NCBI GenBank assembly: GCA_964017235.1
Contig: OZ024940.1
Location: forward strand, 29,072,573 to 29,136,572
Source of the DNA: Sabellastarte sp. h YS-2021
Lineage: Eukaryota; Annelida; Polychaeta; Sabellida; Sabellidae
Length of the DNA: 64,000 nt
Direction: 5' to 3'
Part shown: positions 20,096 to 31,621 of the stretch, piece after piece
Numbering within the stretch: the first letter of the stretch is position 1
Layout of the letters: each line of letters starts with the position of its first letter
Translations under genes and position numbers: made by a program
Notes under the pieces: model-generated
Databases searched by the model: none
The model's input: only the letters and a program-made list of their open reading frames with translations
Told to the model about the DNA's origin: nothing

Positions 20096-20900
20096 GGCTA
20101 TAACAACATGTCTAAAACATGTCTGTAAAAAGGTGTTTGACCCCAGTTTGGAAAACAAAATGGCCGCCATAGCCGATTGTTTGAAAAATATAAAGATTCT
20201 TTAAATCTTAAAATATTGCAGCTAGCTTCATCAAATCTGCACAAACTATGCATGGCTAGGAAAGCTAGCCTGATAGTAATTTTGACCTAGTTTGCAAAAC
20301 AAAATGGCCGCCATATCACACATTTAATGTTAAATAGCTATTATAAAAGGTTTTCTCTCCTTTACTATTGCTCCTATGTGTTTTGAATGTGAAAACAACT
20401 TATAGGAAGTCACGGCCTTATAATCTTTTCCAAGTGCTGAATTTGACCTTTGACCATCATACTGAAATCTCCCTTATTATTGCCCCTAGGACTTCAGAAT
20501 GTAAAAAAAAACAGCTCATGAGAAGTCCAGGTCTGCAATTTTTAGCCTGTGGACACTTTTGCCTCATTCTGAAAAAATCAAAATGGCCGACATAGCTGAC
20601 TGTTTGAAAATCATTTAGATGCATGTAAATCTTGAAATATTGCAGCTAGCTTCATCAAATTCACAAAACAGATATATAGTCCGGAAAGCTAGCCTGACAA
20701 TAATTTTGGTTCCGTGTCCAAAACAAAATGTACAGAGGCCTTAATATCTCCCTTAGATCTCTATTATTACTGATTCTGAAATACCAATGCGGCAGTAGTC
20801 TTGTTTTTAAAATGTTGCAACCAGAATTTTGAATATTTTCCCCCTCAAATTATTCCCTTTGAGATTAATTTTACTTCACATAGAATTTAAAAAAATTCAA
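20096..20900 (+). repeat. Diverged tandem modules with AAAATGGCCGCC motifs
   Basis: A ~430-bp unit is present about twice. It contains 'aaaatggccgccat', 'gattgtttgaaaaatataaa', 'atattgcagctagcttcatc' and 'gaaagctagcctga' at 20157-20290, and again at 20579-20705. Within each unit are blocks like the ~147-bp module ('attgctcctatgtgttttga' near 20368, 'attattgcccctaggacttc' near 20474). This places it at the diverged edge of the tandem-core superfamily. Confidence 0.6.
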
Positions 20901-21176
20901 CCTCACACCCAAATTGAGTATCTTCAAGTTTGGTAAAAATTTAAAGGACACAATTATGAGTCTGATGTAATTGGGACCAAGTGTACTATGACAAAGAAAC
21001 CAGAACGACCAGTTGACAATTTCAATATGGCAGAGCTACATCATAGAAGAATGTGCTACCTACAGTTGGCAAATTGTTTTGGCAAACTTAAAAATCGATG
21101 AATACCAGTGGGAATTTTGAACATGAGGTTGTAATCGCTACAAAGTGGGGGACTGAAGACAACTCCACCAAGAACT
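20901..21176. other. No recognised gene
   Basis: AT-rich spacer ending at the target-site duplication of the next SINE. Confidence 0.4.
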
Positions 21177-21190
21177 TTGAAGAATTTGAT

Positions 21191-21416
21191 CAGGGGCTTG
21201 GTGGTGTAGCGCTTAGAGTTCTCTCCTCCAACCTCTGAGGCCGCCGGTTCGAATCTCGGGCCGGGTGCTTCATGTTGGAAAGTTGGTAGTTACTTGCCAA
21301 TGCCCGGTGGTTTACAGTGCAGTATGCACTGGTTTCCTCCACCTGTAAACTACCTGTCGCAATATGACCCTGGCTGTTGAATGTGACGTTAAACAACAAA
21401 TAAATCTAAATCTAAA
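21191..21416 (+). mobile_element. tRNA-derived SINE, second head type, 14-bp TSD
   Basis: TTGAAGAATTTGAT at 21177-21190 and 21417-21430 is a perfect target-site duplication. The head has an A-box-like TGGTGTAGCGCTTAGAG and a B-box GGTTCGAATCTC, different from the GGGGCCAC family. The body still shares 'ggaaagttggtagttacttg' and the 3' module 'aatatgaccctggctgttga' with a 'gtgacgttaaac' end. The tail is (TAAATC)n-like. Confidence 0.93.
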
Positions 21417-21466
21417 TTGAAGAATTTGATATCTGCCATTTAATATTCGCCGGTGTATGATCTGGG

Positions 21467-21704
21467 TCTGTATTCACCCAAAGATTCTTAGATTTTTTCT
21501 GACTTACATGTAAGTCTAAGAAAATTTTTATGCTAAAAATGTTTCTTATTCTTAGAATAAAAACTTATTCACAAAAGGATTCTTAGCTAAGAATAATTCT
21601 AAGAATAGAAGTAAGAAGTAAAAGGAAATGAGTGCAATTCTTAGAATTTTTCTTAGACTAAGTGCAATTCTTAGAAAAATTCTAAGAATCTTTGAGAATA
21701 CAGA
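21467..21704. mobile_element. Foldback MITE with internal TTCTTAGAAT repeats
   Basis: The ends TCTGTATTCA and CAAAGATTCTTAG are matched, inverted, by CTAAGAATCTTTGAGAATACAGA at the other end (shown here in parts). The interior is packed with 'attcttag' and 'ctaagaat' blocks in both orientations. About 238 bp, non-coding. It shares the 'tattcac' terminal motif with the element at 43196-43447. Confidence 0.8.
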
Positions 21705-23234
21705 TCTTGGCATATGTAAACAGAAAGTTAGAAATTTTTAAAATTCATCCAATATAAAGAGGCTGCATTTCATTTCAGCACACACAATGGACAACTAAAT
21801 ATATGTAACACTCCAGCAAGATGATTGTGGGGAGTCAAAAATAGGATTGTAATTAAATTTTTTTAAATTATTTTCTATGCAGTGGAAGCGTTTGAATTAT
21901 AAACAACCATTAACTAATTTAATGTTTACTGGTTATGAAACATGAACACAAAGGATATATTTGGTTAAATATTCCCAACAGATATTAATGTTTGGATTTT
22001 GAAATGTCACACTTTAATCCTGCACTATTTTTAATTACTGCCAATATTTTTAATTCCAGGTTACAACTTTTCTGTTTTTAACAATCTTACTATTCCATAT
22101 TTTAACTTATGAGTTGAACTATTATGTAAACTATCATTGTATATTATTTAAATTAACACTGTATATATTATTTGCTGTTCTTTACGATATATACTTTCTA
22201 TTTAAGGCAATAATCCAACTGTTCCTATCTATATCCTATTTGAAACTCCACTGAACTCCAGTAGCAACTATTGGGGAGCAAAACAGCTTAATTAATTGAA
22301 TTCTGAAATTATTGTCACTTGTATGATTAATCATATTGTTTCAGTTATGTTTTAATTAAAAAGGCTCAAAAGAACAAGTCAATTATATACATCAAGATGC
22401 ACAACAAAAAGCAGTTAAATATCAGTATGTGTTATGTTTAAGAAATGGTGTTGTAGCATACAAGTCCTCATACTCTGATCAGTGTGTGTTATTTTTATGA
22501 GATTTTTGTGCACTGCTGTCCTTCAAACAAATATCTCAAGTTTTCAGTGTGGGTTTTAGTACAGCATTCCAGTGAAGTGATGTGATCATTAAAATATGTA
22601 GTTTGTATTCTAATACAATGCAGACCATGGTTCACAGGAAACAGGTTTCATAGAACTTAGGTCACATGACACAGCTTATTAGGAAATGAAGTAGGAAAGC
22701 ACAAGTAAATTCTCTAAATTTGTCCAGAACATAGATCATGTGACCACCACTTCCTCTCACATTCCAGAGGTTGTAATGACTGTGAGTCATCTTTGGCATT
22801 CCAAAGCTTAATATAAAAGATACAGCACATGCAGTCAACATTCAGAAACAACTGGTAACAACATGCAAAAGTAAGAACAAGGAGATGTAGTAACAACTGG
22901 TAACAATAAGCAGAGGTAGCAGAATTAGAGGAAAGATCAGGGAAAACACCATGTGGTAGATACAGAAGGAGCAGCCTTGTGCCAAAATGCTGTTTAAAAG
23001 AGTTATTCTTAAATATCTAGCTCCAGCATGTTGCAAGGACTTTGTTATACTTTTGTTGTTGATATTTTTAAACAAAAGGGAACCCAGAAGAAAATATTGC
23101 ATTTTAATACAACACTAATTGTCGGACACCTCCACCCGACACAACTCTACCTTTGAGATATTTGACAAAGAGACATAAATCCTTACATCTGGCATACAGA
23201 AACATAGCCTGTGTAAAACTGAAACTAATTATGT
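21705..23234. other. No recognised gene
   Basis: AT-rich interval. Open frames of 60-86 codons on the minus strand (22714-23102) are rich in Leu, Cys and Phe and look like translated low-complexity DNA. No RNA gene or clear repeat was seen. Confidence 0.4.
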
Positions 23235-23312
23235 GCAACTAATAGTAATAAAGAATAAATCTAAGAATAAAACTAATTCTAAGAATGAGAATCTTTATGA
23301 ATACACGCCCTG
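23235..23312. repeat. Fragment of TTCTTAGAAT foldback MITE
   Basis: The run 'aatctaagaataaaactaat' then 'tctaagaatgagaatctttatgaatacacgccc' resembles one end of the element at 21467-21704. Its partner end is not present. Confidence 0.5.
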
Positions 23313-23905
23313 GGTATAAGCTCTTGTAAACAATACACTGCATAAACTGAGCCTGCATGAAGGCTAAGATATCCAAGCTATTTCTCCGTGCTCCCTCAGT
23401 GTACACACAAACCGGGTCCACTAGCCTTGCTGAAGGCTCCAGTTTCTTTGCAGTTAGGCGAAGTTTCCTGTTCAGATTATGGAGTTTCAGTGTCTACAAT
23501 GTACTCATACATGTACTGACTTTTACAGCAGCATACAGCTAAGAGACTGGGGAGCTTGCCTTCTTGCTTTGAAATTCTGAATGCATACCTTATGATTGCC
23601 AAATATTCCTGCACCTATTATACACATATGGGCCTTACGCAAGGCTACGGGTCCACCAACAAGGCTCAGAGATGTGCACACAGTGTCTAGACAGTGGGAA
23701 AAGTAGTCCGTTCCTGACAAATGTTGCATGTTGCTCTAGTTCAAGGATGTTGTGGAAATAGATGTGAGAGAGTTTCAGTGTTATATTTGTTGGCGGTTTG
23801 ACAGCACTCTGGGATAGCTCATAATACCCACCATTTCAAATGTTAAGGTAGGTATTCTTGTTTTAAATCTTTAAAACCTGAAGCTAAAAGATTCCAAGTC
23901 ACTTT
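23313..23905 (+). repeat. Dispersed repeat, 'gtctagacagtg' family, copy 1
   Basis: Blocks shared with other sites: 'gggagcttgccttcttgctt' with 'ttatgattgccaaatattcctgcacc' (also 41585-41700); 'gtctagacagtg' and 'aaaagtagtccgt' (also 55522 and 57327); 'aggtaggtattcttgtttta' with 'aatctttaaaacctgaagct' (also 55680, 57480 and 46760). It is a mosaic family present at least four times here. Two overlapping small open frames in it are not convincing genes. Confidence 0.6.
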
Positions 23906-24329
23906 TTCTGAAACACTCGCAATCTTCTGTCTGATAAATCACACGAGGAACCAGGAAGTTGTAAAAATTAATTTCTGTGAGTACTGTACTGTACTGTATG
24001 TTAATACGTATATTTTCTACTGGCGAATATAGAATTCTTACTGGAAAAAGAGGAACTAATTACATAGATTATTTCTGTTATAGCATGTAGTGCTAGTTTG
24101 TGTAAGTTACTTGTAGCAGTTTTGACACAAAATCTCATATTTTCACCCACTATCATTGTGTCATTTTAGAATCCTCAACAAGGGACTATTTTTCTTTGAT
24201 ATTTCTGAAACTATGTAATCTAAAATGTGCTACATACATAGAAAGAAACATTAATAGAGCTTCTACTTTTTTGCACTAAAATCCATGACAAAATGGAGGA
24301 AAATTCACCGTGTAAATATTAAAGTTTTT
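23906..24329. other. No recognised gene
   Basis: AT-rich spacer with a short (CTGTA)n-like tract near 23985. Confidence 0.4.
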
Positions 24330-25119
24330 GTATCCAGCATCTGGTGGATACTATGGATTCCACTTTGTTACGCTGCTGCCGCCGCTGCCTGTAGAGAGAT
24401 TTCTCTAAGAAAATATTATAGCTAGACTTCTCGAATTTACGGGGTAAATTTATAACCATAAAATCTTGCCTGGGAATATTTTTGGCCTCATTTTGTAAAA
24501 ACAAGATGGCTGCCACAGGGGTTTTTCGACTTTCAACATTTTTTTTTGTTGGCCCTCTAGAGCAAAGGGTATTATAGGTAGAGATCAAATTCGCAGGATA
24601 TGTTCATCAATACAAAATCTCACTGGGAATATTTCTGGCCTCATTTGGAAAAAAAAACAAGATAGCCCCAAGGGCATTTCTTTGTTGTCATGAAAAGTGC
24701 TTATATCTCCTTTATCCTAGAGGTTTGGTATGTTAAGCCAACCTTTTGGAAATCATGGGCTGGGAATCGTCTCATGAGGTCAAATGAGGACAGCCAAACT
24801 TAAAAGTGCTTTTAACTCACTTATTATTGGCCGGACAGGTTTGCAATGTGAAACGAACCTGTAGGAAATCATTAACAAGAAGTCTTTTGATTTGGTAAGA
24901 TTTGACCTTGTCCCATCCTTCAAGGTCAAACGGGGATAGCAAAATCTAAAAGAGCTTATAAATCACTTTTTCTTGGTCCTAGAGGTTTGCAATGTCACAC
25001 CAACCTGTAGGAAATCATGGGCTAAGAATATTTTGATGTGGTAAGATTTCACCTTGGGCTCCTCCCTCGAGGTTAAGCGATGGTTGATTAGCTTTGGTGA
25101 GTTTTCTTTCTGGTGATAC
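24330..25119 (+). mobile_element. Non-autonomous element with tandem ~147-bp core and GTATCC ends
   Basis: The left end has a small hairpin, GTATCC-N10-GGATAC, followed by TATGGATTCC and a GC-rich 'cgctgctgccgccgctgcc'. The middle holds three to four ~147-bp modules, each with 'tcctagaggtttg', 'aggaaatcatgggctgggaat' and 'tttgacctt...aaggtcaaa'. The right end, 'tttctggtgatac', is an inverted match to the left GTATCC. The layout (short inverted ends around a tandem core) resembles pearl/Helentron-associated elements known from bivalves; that identity is inference. A copy with the same ends lies at 61519-62176. Confidence 0.65.
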
Positions 25120-25406
25120 AGTTCTCTGATTCACTTGGTCTAATGATTCCATGTATGTCAGATTTGTTGGAATAAGAAATGTAAAGACTTGGAGCAAGTG
25201 AACAAGTTAAACATTACATACCTCTGTGGGTTTTTTGTTTTGGTTTATATTATTTGTAATGTATGAATGAATTAATATCCGAAATATGTGTTTTTGGTTG
25301 CATTGGCCGTATGAATACTTCAGTATAATTATTTACTGTAATTTGTGTACTTGAATACTGATTAACACGAGTGCCGACACAGTGGCTCAAGTCAGCGTAC
25401 TGAACA
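25120..25406. other. No recognised gene
   Basis: AT-rich spacer between the tandem-core element and a SINE. Confidence 0.4.
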
Positions 25407-25637
25407 TTTAATTATTTTTTTATTTATTTGGAGTTTTACGTCGCTTTCCACACTGTACAGGTCATATCATGATGGGTAGTTTTGTGGACAGAGGAAACCA
25501 GTACATACAGTTGGTCAAGGTTCTGTACTGTAAACTGCTGACCATTGGTAAGCAACTACCAACTTTCCTGCTTGAGGTTGGGCCGGGATTTAAACCCGAT
25601 CTCAGAGGTGAGAGGCAAGAGTATTACCACTCTGCCA
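25407..25637 (-). mobile_element. tRNA-derived SINE, minus orientation
   Basis: On the minus strand it carries the GGCAGAGTGGTAATACTCTT A-box region, a damaged B-box (GGTTTAAATCCC), the family body and the 'gatatgacctgtacagtgtg' module with an A-rich tail. A 6-bp direct repeat TGAACA (25401-25406, 25638-25643) may be the target-site duplication. It is older than the copies near 17 kb. Confidence 0.88.
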
Positions 25638-25643
25638 TGAACA

Positions 25644-26827
25644 GCCATACCAGGAGGCAATCAATCAACAATTAAAACAAGTCACTTTGCACAGGGTTCC
25701 CCAGTAGTTGAACGATCATTCATTATTTCGTAAAAAAAATTAGTGGGGTGCTACTTATTTTAATAATCATAATAATGCTTAAGTTTAATTTGTTCCATCA
25801 TTTGTGTACTTTTAAACTGATTAGGGCACATATATTTGGAGAGAGCAAAGTGGAGAGAAAGTAGTGTTGCTCATGAATATTCATAAGCAAGATTTGCATA
25901 TCCATCTGTTATTTTGAAATAAAACCCAGATTGGTGACCCTGCAATTGTCTCAACTCTCCATTATTTTCACATAATGGAGAGTTAGCACTACATTATTTT
26001 CTGACAGTGGAATGTGATTTAGTTCAATGGTCAGTCTGCCAAGAGCAAAAGGGTATTTGCCAGTCATCCTCAGCACAATGCATTCAATATTGAAATGTTT
26101 TCACAACTTCTTTCATATTAATTAGTTCAGTGGGTACAAAGTCTTTTTAATTCTGAATGATATTCAGAGTGCATAGGGAAACACCTCATGGAAAAATACT
26201 ACCTTGAAAAAATACCTTACAAATACAAAACAAGCAATTTCATTTATAAAGTTGGGTATTGTTTTAATTTTTTGCATTTTTTTTATAATCTGACTTTACA
26301 ATAATTATTGTCATTGTTAAAATCTTACCCAGCATACTACATTAAAAGGAGTGTTCTTAGTGGCTCAGAATGTACATTATTGTTGATGTACAATCTAAAT
26401 GATGACACATGAAAGAAGTTTTTTTACTCAAGTAAAATGAGGGGAAAAAGGTGGTGCTATAATAAAGTATTGGAATGCATTAGTGCTGTATTAAAATTTG
26501 ATTTAAATTTTCAATGTTTTTAAGTTCAAAATATAGATTTTAATTAACCTTATTACAGTTTGTTATATGCTTCTAACATGATACACTATTTGTTGTGAAC
26601 ATTGTGGTATTTCTGGAATGCAGAGTAGGCATTTTTCCTATGAGGATTTTTTCCAGGAGACAATCTTTCTGGGAGGCATTTATCCTTTATTCAAAATTTA
26701 GAGACAAAAGAGCACTAGCTAAAAAATAAAAATCTTGAGAAACAATAAAATTTTAACACAAAATAAAACAAGTAATTCTGCAGTTAAAAAAATAATAGCT
26801 TATTTTCTTAAAATACACACAGATCAA
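25644..26827. other. No recognised gene
   Basis: AT-rich sequence; no reading frame, RNA gene or repeat could be supported. Confidence 0.4.
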
Positions 26828-26841
26828 TATAGTAACATGAA

Positions 26842-26993
26842 GAGGTCCTCAGTGGCCTAGTGGTTAGCAAGTTTGGCATCTAATCACAGGCTATCACCTC
26901 TGTGGGTTCGAGTCCCACAAGTGACAAATGCTGACGACCTGTCCCAATATGACCCTGGCTGTTGAACGGGACGTAACACCCCAACTTTGACTT
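26842..26993 (+). mobile_element. Short tRNA-derived SINE, third head type, 14-bp TSD
   Basis: TATAGTAACATGAA at 26828-26841 and 26994-27007 is a perfect target-site duplication. The 152-bp element has an A-box-like TGGCCTAGTGGTTAGCAAG, a B-box GGGTTCGAGTCCC, and then almost at once the 3' module 'caatatgaccctggctgttg' with 'gggacgtaacaccccaactttgac'. The middle body of the longer SINEs is absent. A sister copy is at 44499-44653. Confidence 0.94.
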
Positions 26994-27310
26994 TATAGTA
27001 ACATGAAACACTCACCAAAACAAATTATCCACAGCATGAACATTGTTATAGGACCAATCTAATTTTTTGGAAAGTGGTTTCTATCACAGATCCATATAAT
27101 ATCCATTATCATTATCCATGGTAAACTTTGTGGCAGTCAGATTATATTCAAACTTTTCAAGCTTTATCAGCAATTATATTTTTCCATAAAATAAAACCAG
27201 TGATAAACAAATACCATAGATCTAATTTAGTGAAAGCCACATATGGTATGCACAACCAAAGGTAAATGCATCTTTGACAAAAAAGCCCAATCTCCACCAT
27301 GACAGACCTC

Positions 27311-27769
27311 TCATAGCTGTTGATAGAGATTGTAACCTAGTAGGGTGATTTCAGACAGATTGGCACTTGTGGTGTCAGGTCTAATCCAAGTCACGGACAT
27401 TGCAAAGACATCAGTGTCATCATCAGAAATAAATTTTGCAATGGCAGGATATTTGTTGTGTATTGACCCAATATTTGCATAGGTGACCTTTGGATACCTG
27501 AGTAGTCCTTGGTTTGGTTTGATGTCACCAGCATCCAGGAGAAGGATTAAAAGGTGGTAGGGCTGGTGGAATTGATATTGATGATTTGATGATAAAATGT
27601 AGGTAGAAAGTGGTTGTGGGGGATTGAAGGGGCAGAAACTGACATCATCCGGACACTGAATGCTTGAGTTACTATGGTGCTGATATGCAGTAATGACAGG
27701 TTGGATTTCCAGTAAGATATATATGAATATCATATTTGAGATCTTGGTTAAAAGTCTGAAACTGTACAT
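27311..27769 (-). pseudogene. LINE ORF2 amino-terminal fragment (AP-like endonuclease start)
   Basis: A 152-codon minus-strand frame. After a hydrophobic start (residues 10-85) it carries 'LLDAGDIKPNQG', 'YANIGSIHNKYPAIAKFI' and 'DDDTDVFAMSVTWIRPDTT', matching the beginning of LINE EEP endonucleases: the GDIEPNPGP-type lead, the Asn of 'N-RSI-NK', and the 'D-xALTETWL' motif. The catalytic Glu of the TETW motif is replaced (SVTW). The frame stops at 27311; related sequence seems to go on in another frame to about 27200. The reverse transcriptase part is missing. Promoter, ORF1 and tail are not seen. This is a dead fragment. Confidence 0.75.
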
Positions 27770-27789
27770 AAAATTTGATTGGTTAGTGG

Positions 27790-28589
27790 GTGTGTATTGT
27801 GAGAGTGATGGTCCCCGATAATGGGGAATGTGAGCAATAAAAGGTGATCAAATGATAAAATAGGCAGTTTTCATGTCTAATTATAATAATAATTGTGCCA
27901 AAAAGGGGAGATTAAAGACGTTATTTTATTTTTTTTTCAACAATAGAACCAAGGCAGACATAAAGTGAGTATAATGGAGTTTCTGGATTAACAGTAACTA
28001 ATTTTCAACAGAGACACGCCACATGCAAATCAAAATCAAAACCTAGCTCTTCTCTCTGTTTTTCTGTATTCACTCAAACATTTCTGGTTTAAACAAGGGG
28101 TTTCCCTAATCCATCTTCTGTGTCAGAAATCATCACCTGTTTTTTACATCTATTTTATCTCTGCAGTTTCTTGGGATAAAACTTCATCAGGCTCTGGGTG
28201 TTCAGCAGTAGCCAAGTTATCAAAAGTGTCACAATCTGATTCATTATTATCTCTCAAAACTGGTGTACATTTGTGAATGCAAACAGATTTCTTCTTGGTC
28301 CTTGGCAATACATACAAGAGTTAAATCACAATATAAGACTCCATACAAATGAAAAAAAAATGAAAATGATCCTGCTCCAAAGTTCCCACCATGGCTTTCA
28401 AAATGACCACCAAATGAGATATCTCTATCAGTGAGTATACAAACCAAATAAGGTTGTAGTGTGGATCAGTTTCACCTCCTGGTACCTTTTGACAACCAAA
28501 TTGTGACAAATGAAGTGCCTTCAGTCATCTTCAGATACCGTAAGTTCCTTCATATCCCTACTTTTTACCGAAGAGGTCATAAATCAATG
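27790..28589. other. No recognised gene
   Basis: AT-rich interval. Small antisense frames at 28247-28509 have no recognisable content. The far end leads into the LINE remnant. Confidence 0.4.
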
Positions 28590-28880
28590 AAATACTGTTC
28601 AAGTCACTATGCCCAAGTTCTCTGGAACTCCTTCTCCTTAGGAAAAAGAAAATATCCCCTCTATCACATCTTTCAGGAAACATCTCAAAACCCAGCTCTT
28701 CAAGTCTAGTTTCCCAAATTAATCTCTTTCCATTTTGGTCACAACAATAACTCTGGACAACCAACCTTGACCGTCCCTCGACTCTCCTTATGATAATTGA
28801 TTTTTGTTAACTAGTGCACTGAGTTCCCCTTTGTGGAAAGAGATTGCACCTGCAAATAAGTAGATTAGATTACATTAGAT
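28590..28880 (+). pseudogene. LINE 3' end: carboxy-terminal tail of ORF2 plus UTR
   Basis: In one plus frame near 28620-28710 the sequence reads 'LWNSFS', then 'SITSFRKHLKTQLF', the usual last motif of CR1/L2/jockey-like ORF2 proteins (LWNSLP...S-FK--LKTHLF), with frameshifts between. About 150 bp later comes a LINE tail, 'gagattgcacctgcaaataa' with a (TTAGATTACA)n-like end at 28850-28880. Only this 5'-truncated remnant is left, as is usual for LINE insertions. Confidence 0.75.
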
Positions 28881-29223
28881 TATGAAGAACTTATGTAACA
28901 GTTGCAAATGAAAAGCTTGACTGCAGATCACAGTCCCCCATCGTTGATAAAATGCTTTTAAAAGTATCTGACCTTCAGTCGCCATGTCCCATCAATGGGC
29001 CACCAAATTGTACCTTATTTCACCTTATCTCACCACAACAATAATTGTGTGCATGGTTTCCGAATGAAAGGGACTAACAGACATTGTTATATGTATGGTG
29101 GTGGTACGGACACTGGATGGTGACTTGTGGGAAATTTTTGTGGGACGCTCAAGGATTGGGATGGTGGGAAACTGATAAGATAATATACAAGGAAAAAACA
29201 AAGAGAAGGGGTTAATTAATGTT
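28881..29223. other. No recognised gene
   Basis: Spacer upstream of the 29224 frame. No clear splice acceptor or promoter was found for it. Confidence 0.4.
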
Positions 29224-29898
29224 ATGATCGACTGCAATATGGTGAAACTCACCCAGTTTTCTTGTGACCTTCCTGGAGACTTTTTAAAGTCAATGCTGGA
29301 TGTAGCTACTTCTAATTTCGGAATACTGTGCAAAAGGAGCACTTTTGAGGGATACCGTGAGGCTATAAATATATACTATGAGGCTGTTCTTTTTACAGAT
29401 GCCCTTACAAAATATTTGTGTGAAACAAAAATGAGTTCTATGAGCACGCAACAAGCTTTTGCATGGGCATATTCGATTGAAAGTTTTCAGGAAAACTGTC
29501 TTAAGAACATGATTAGATCATTAGAGGAACATGTGCGTGTAATACTTCTGAACAGGTTTTATGGTTTGAAACTGAGTCCATCAGACTGTGGGCAGTCTAC
29601 TGGACAGGCAGTACAGGATGAGGTCTTTAACTTTGTTTGAGATGATTCTGATGTTACACTCTGTTTGGACCAGTTACAGGCATGCTTATTGAGGAGAAAA
29701 CAAATTCACAATATGAAGTCTCTTGTTTGTAAACAGGAAAAGCTCTGCGATAATAAAATGTATCTTGATGTACCAGGACTTTTAAACACATTTCCAGATG
29801 CCACAAAATTATGTATTGTGCAGATAGTTGTATTTATCAAAGCATGTCTGAAAAATTACACTGTGCTACAAATACCAAACTCAAGTGTTTTAAAATGA
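29224..29898 (+). pseudogene. Unassigned reading frame with one internal TGA; possibly a BTB-BACK-like relic
   Basis: One frame stays open for 225 codons apart from a single TGA at 29638-29640; the part after the stop continues in the same frame to 29898. The composition is protein-like: balanced residues, amphipathic helices, and Cys spaced through both halves. Segments such as 'CDLPGDFLKSMLD', 'EAVLFTDALTKYLCE', 'AFAWAYSIESFQENCLKNMI' and 'FYGLKLSPSDC' resemble the helical end of a BTB domain running into a BACK domain. This is a weak match by eye. A diverged, frameshifted continuation ('EQLTKVLKSLNQLETLNG') is seen near 30065-30125. It may be a nonsense-mutated or processed pseudogene, or a TE gene. 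No exon partners were found. Confidence 0.35.
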
Positions 29899-30260
29899 CA
29901 TGTCAAATGAACATTCCTCTTCATTGGAACACTCACTGAGATGTATAAGTATGTTATTGACAGATTGACAGGTTGTCAGACTAGATTGTTTTAGTAAACT
30001 TTGTATGTCATGAATGGGCATGGCATTGAAGATACACCTTAAAGATACCCAACACCAAATACCAGAACAGCTCACCAAAGTCTTGAAGTCATTGAATCAG
30101 TTAGAAACACTAAATGGTATAAAACTACTTTTGGAAAATGCAAGTCCTGTCACAAATAGTTTTATCATTAAAAATATTTTGAGCCGTTGACGGGTTACAG
30201 TAGTAACAGTTTACCTAATATTATTATGGGAGCATTAAATTTCCCAAGTTTAATGTGAAG

Positions 30261-30264
30261 ATAT
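30261..30264. repeat. Target-site duplication of the gypsy element, left (ATAT)
   Basis: ATAT here and at 38029-38032 flank the TG...CA ends of the LTRs. Four bp is within the usual range for Ty3/gypsy integrases. Confidence 0.8.
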
Positions 30265-30979
30265 TGTTGGGTTTTTACTTTCTCGTTTCTGCTGGTGTGG
30301 CCAATTTAATTTCAGGCAGAGTTTCAGTAAAAACACCAATAGATTTAAAAAAAAACCACAAAGTTCTAATTCATCAACTATATTGCTCTCTCTATACACC
30401 ATTTGTTGGGTACTTTCTTGGTTGTAATAGTTTGTTCTGTTGCGCCTTGTATGTAGTAAACACAGTCTAAAAGAAAGACTAAAAGTTTCTAACTATTGTT
30501 TTAATGACTCTTTTTACACATATTATATACAGTTTACAACTAATGAAGCCTCTCACTTCACTTCTTGACCCTCTTCAAGAGTCCTGATTCAACCTCAACA
30601 TTCCACCACAACATTCTACTACAACCTTCAACTACAACCTTCCACTACAACCTTTCCACTCTTCTCACTCTAACCTTCCACTACCTTCTTTTCCAACCTC
30701 ACTTTTTGCACCCACATTGACTAAATGCTCCCCCTTTTATACTTTTTGTGTCTGGGGAAACCCAACACACCCCGGAGCCCGATTTGCTACACATTGGTAT
30801 TTTAGACCAGCCTCGGGAACCCGAAAGAGACCCGCCACTGGGAAACCGAAGATGCCCGCACTGGGAACCCGAAGGTGCCCGGTAACGGGATCCCGGAATA
30901 GCCCGGTCAAGAGAGCCCGGTCCAGAGAGCCCGGCAAGGCTAAATATAGCTCACCCAAGTGAACTTGAAAATCACAACA
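30265..30979 (-). repeat. 3' LTR of the gypsy element
   Basis: 715 bp, TGTTGGG...CACAACA on the plus strand. Against the other LTR I see one extra T in 'agatttaaaa' (30343 region) and a missing TTC in 'ccaacctcac' (30697 region). The half nearest the U3 edge on the minus strand is GC-rich with CCCGG and GGGAACCCGAA repeats; 'ctacaaccttcca' repeats lie next to it. Confidence 0.95.
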
Positions 30980-31621
30980 CAATTCCCCACCAGGATGCTT
31001 ACTCCTGGAAGCATGTAATCTATATGGCTGTTTTAGTCAAGAATAGTGCAAAGTAATTTATAGCTCCCCCCACATACCTACAAGTGTATGTTTTGTGTCC
31101 TGTTTATGGGTCAAGTATCAGGACTGACACATGTTCTTAAACAAAATATCTTCACACTTTCATTTGCACATTAAAATGTTCTGCAACACCTTGTAACCAG
31201 TAAATAGCTTTTCATTACTTTAAAACATTTACATGGGTTATCATAACAAATGTCTGAAGCCATCAAGCTGAAAATAACACAGATTTATTTTTAAATTAAG
31301 CCTTTAAAGTCTTTTGAGTCTTTTCATATTGCAAATGTCCAGAAGTACACACAACACAATAAAAAAAAAAGTTCAACTGATTTAATTAAAGTCTTAAAAA
31401 TAAAATGTCTGCACAGACGGGGAGAAAAAGCCCAGAAGAAATGCCTGGAACCCGAAGAGGAAATCCGGGATCCCGGAAGATGCTCTATATATTAAGTGTC
31501 AGAATATGAACTCAAAGGGAGACATCATCAAGTCAGTCTTGGATGTTTATGTTTATAACCCCAACCTTTCTGGCCTCTTTCTCTGCCTTTGACTTCTCCT
31601 GAGTCCTGGATCATTTGATTT
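30980..31621 (-). other. 3' untranslated region of the gypsy element
   Basis: Lies between the pol stop and the 3' LTR. No env-like or other long frame. The LTR-adjacent end reads, on the minus strand, 'ctggtggggaattg' before TGTTGTG, a plausible but short polypurine tract. A 'cccgaagaggaaatccgg' plus 'gatcccggaaga' block at 31450-31482 echoes the CCCGG/CCCGAA repeats in the LTR. Confidence 0.7.

Noticed and set aside
28461..28709. Host gene on the plus strand
   Set aside because: The end of the frame covers a frameshifted LINE ORF2 terminal motif and a LINE tail follows, so it is a transposon remnant.
30717..30962. 81-codon frames on both strands in the LTRs (again at 37766-38011)
   Set aside because: They arise from GC-rich CCCGG/CCCGAA repeats of the LTR; they are present in both LTRs and lack any domain.
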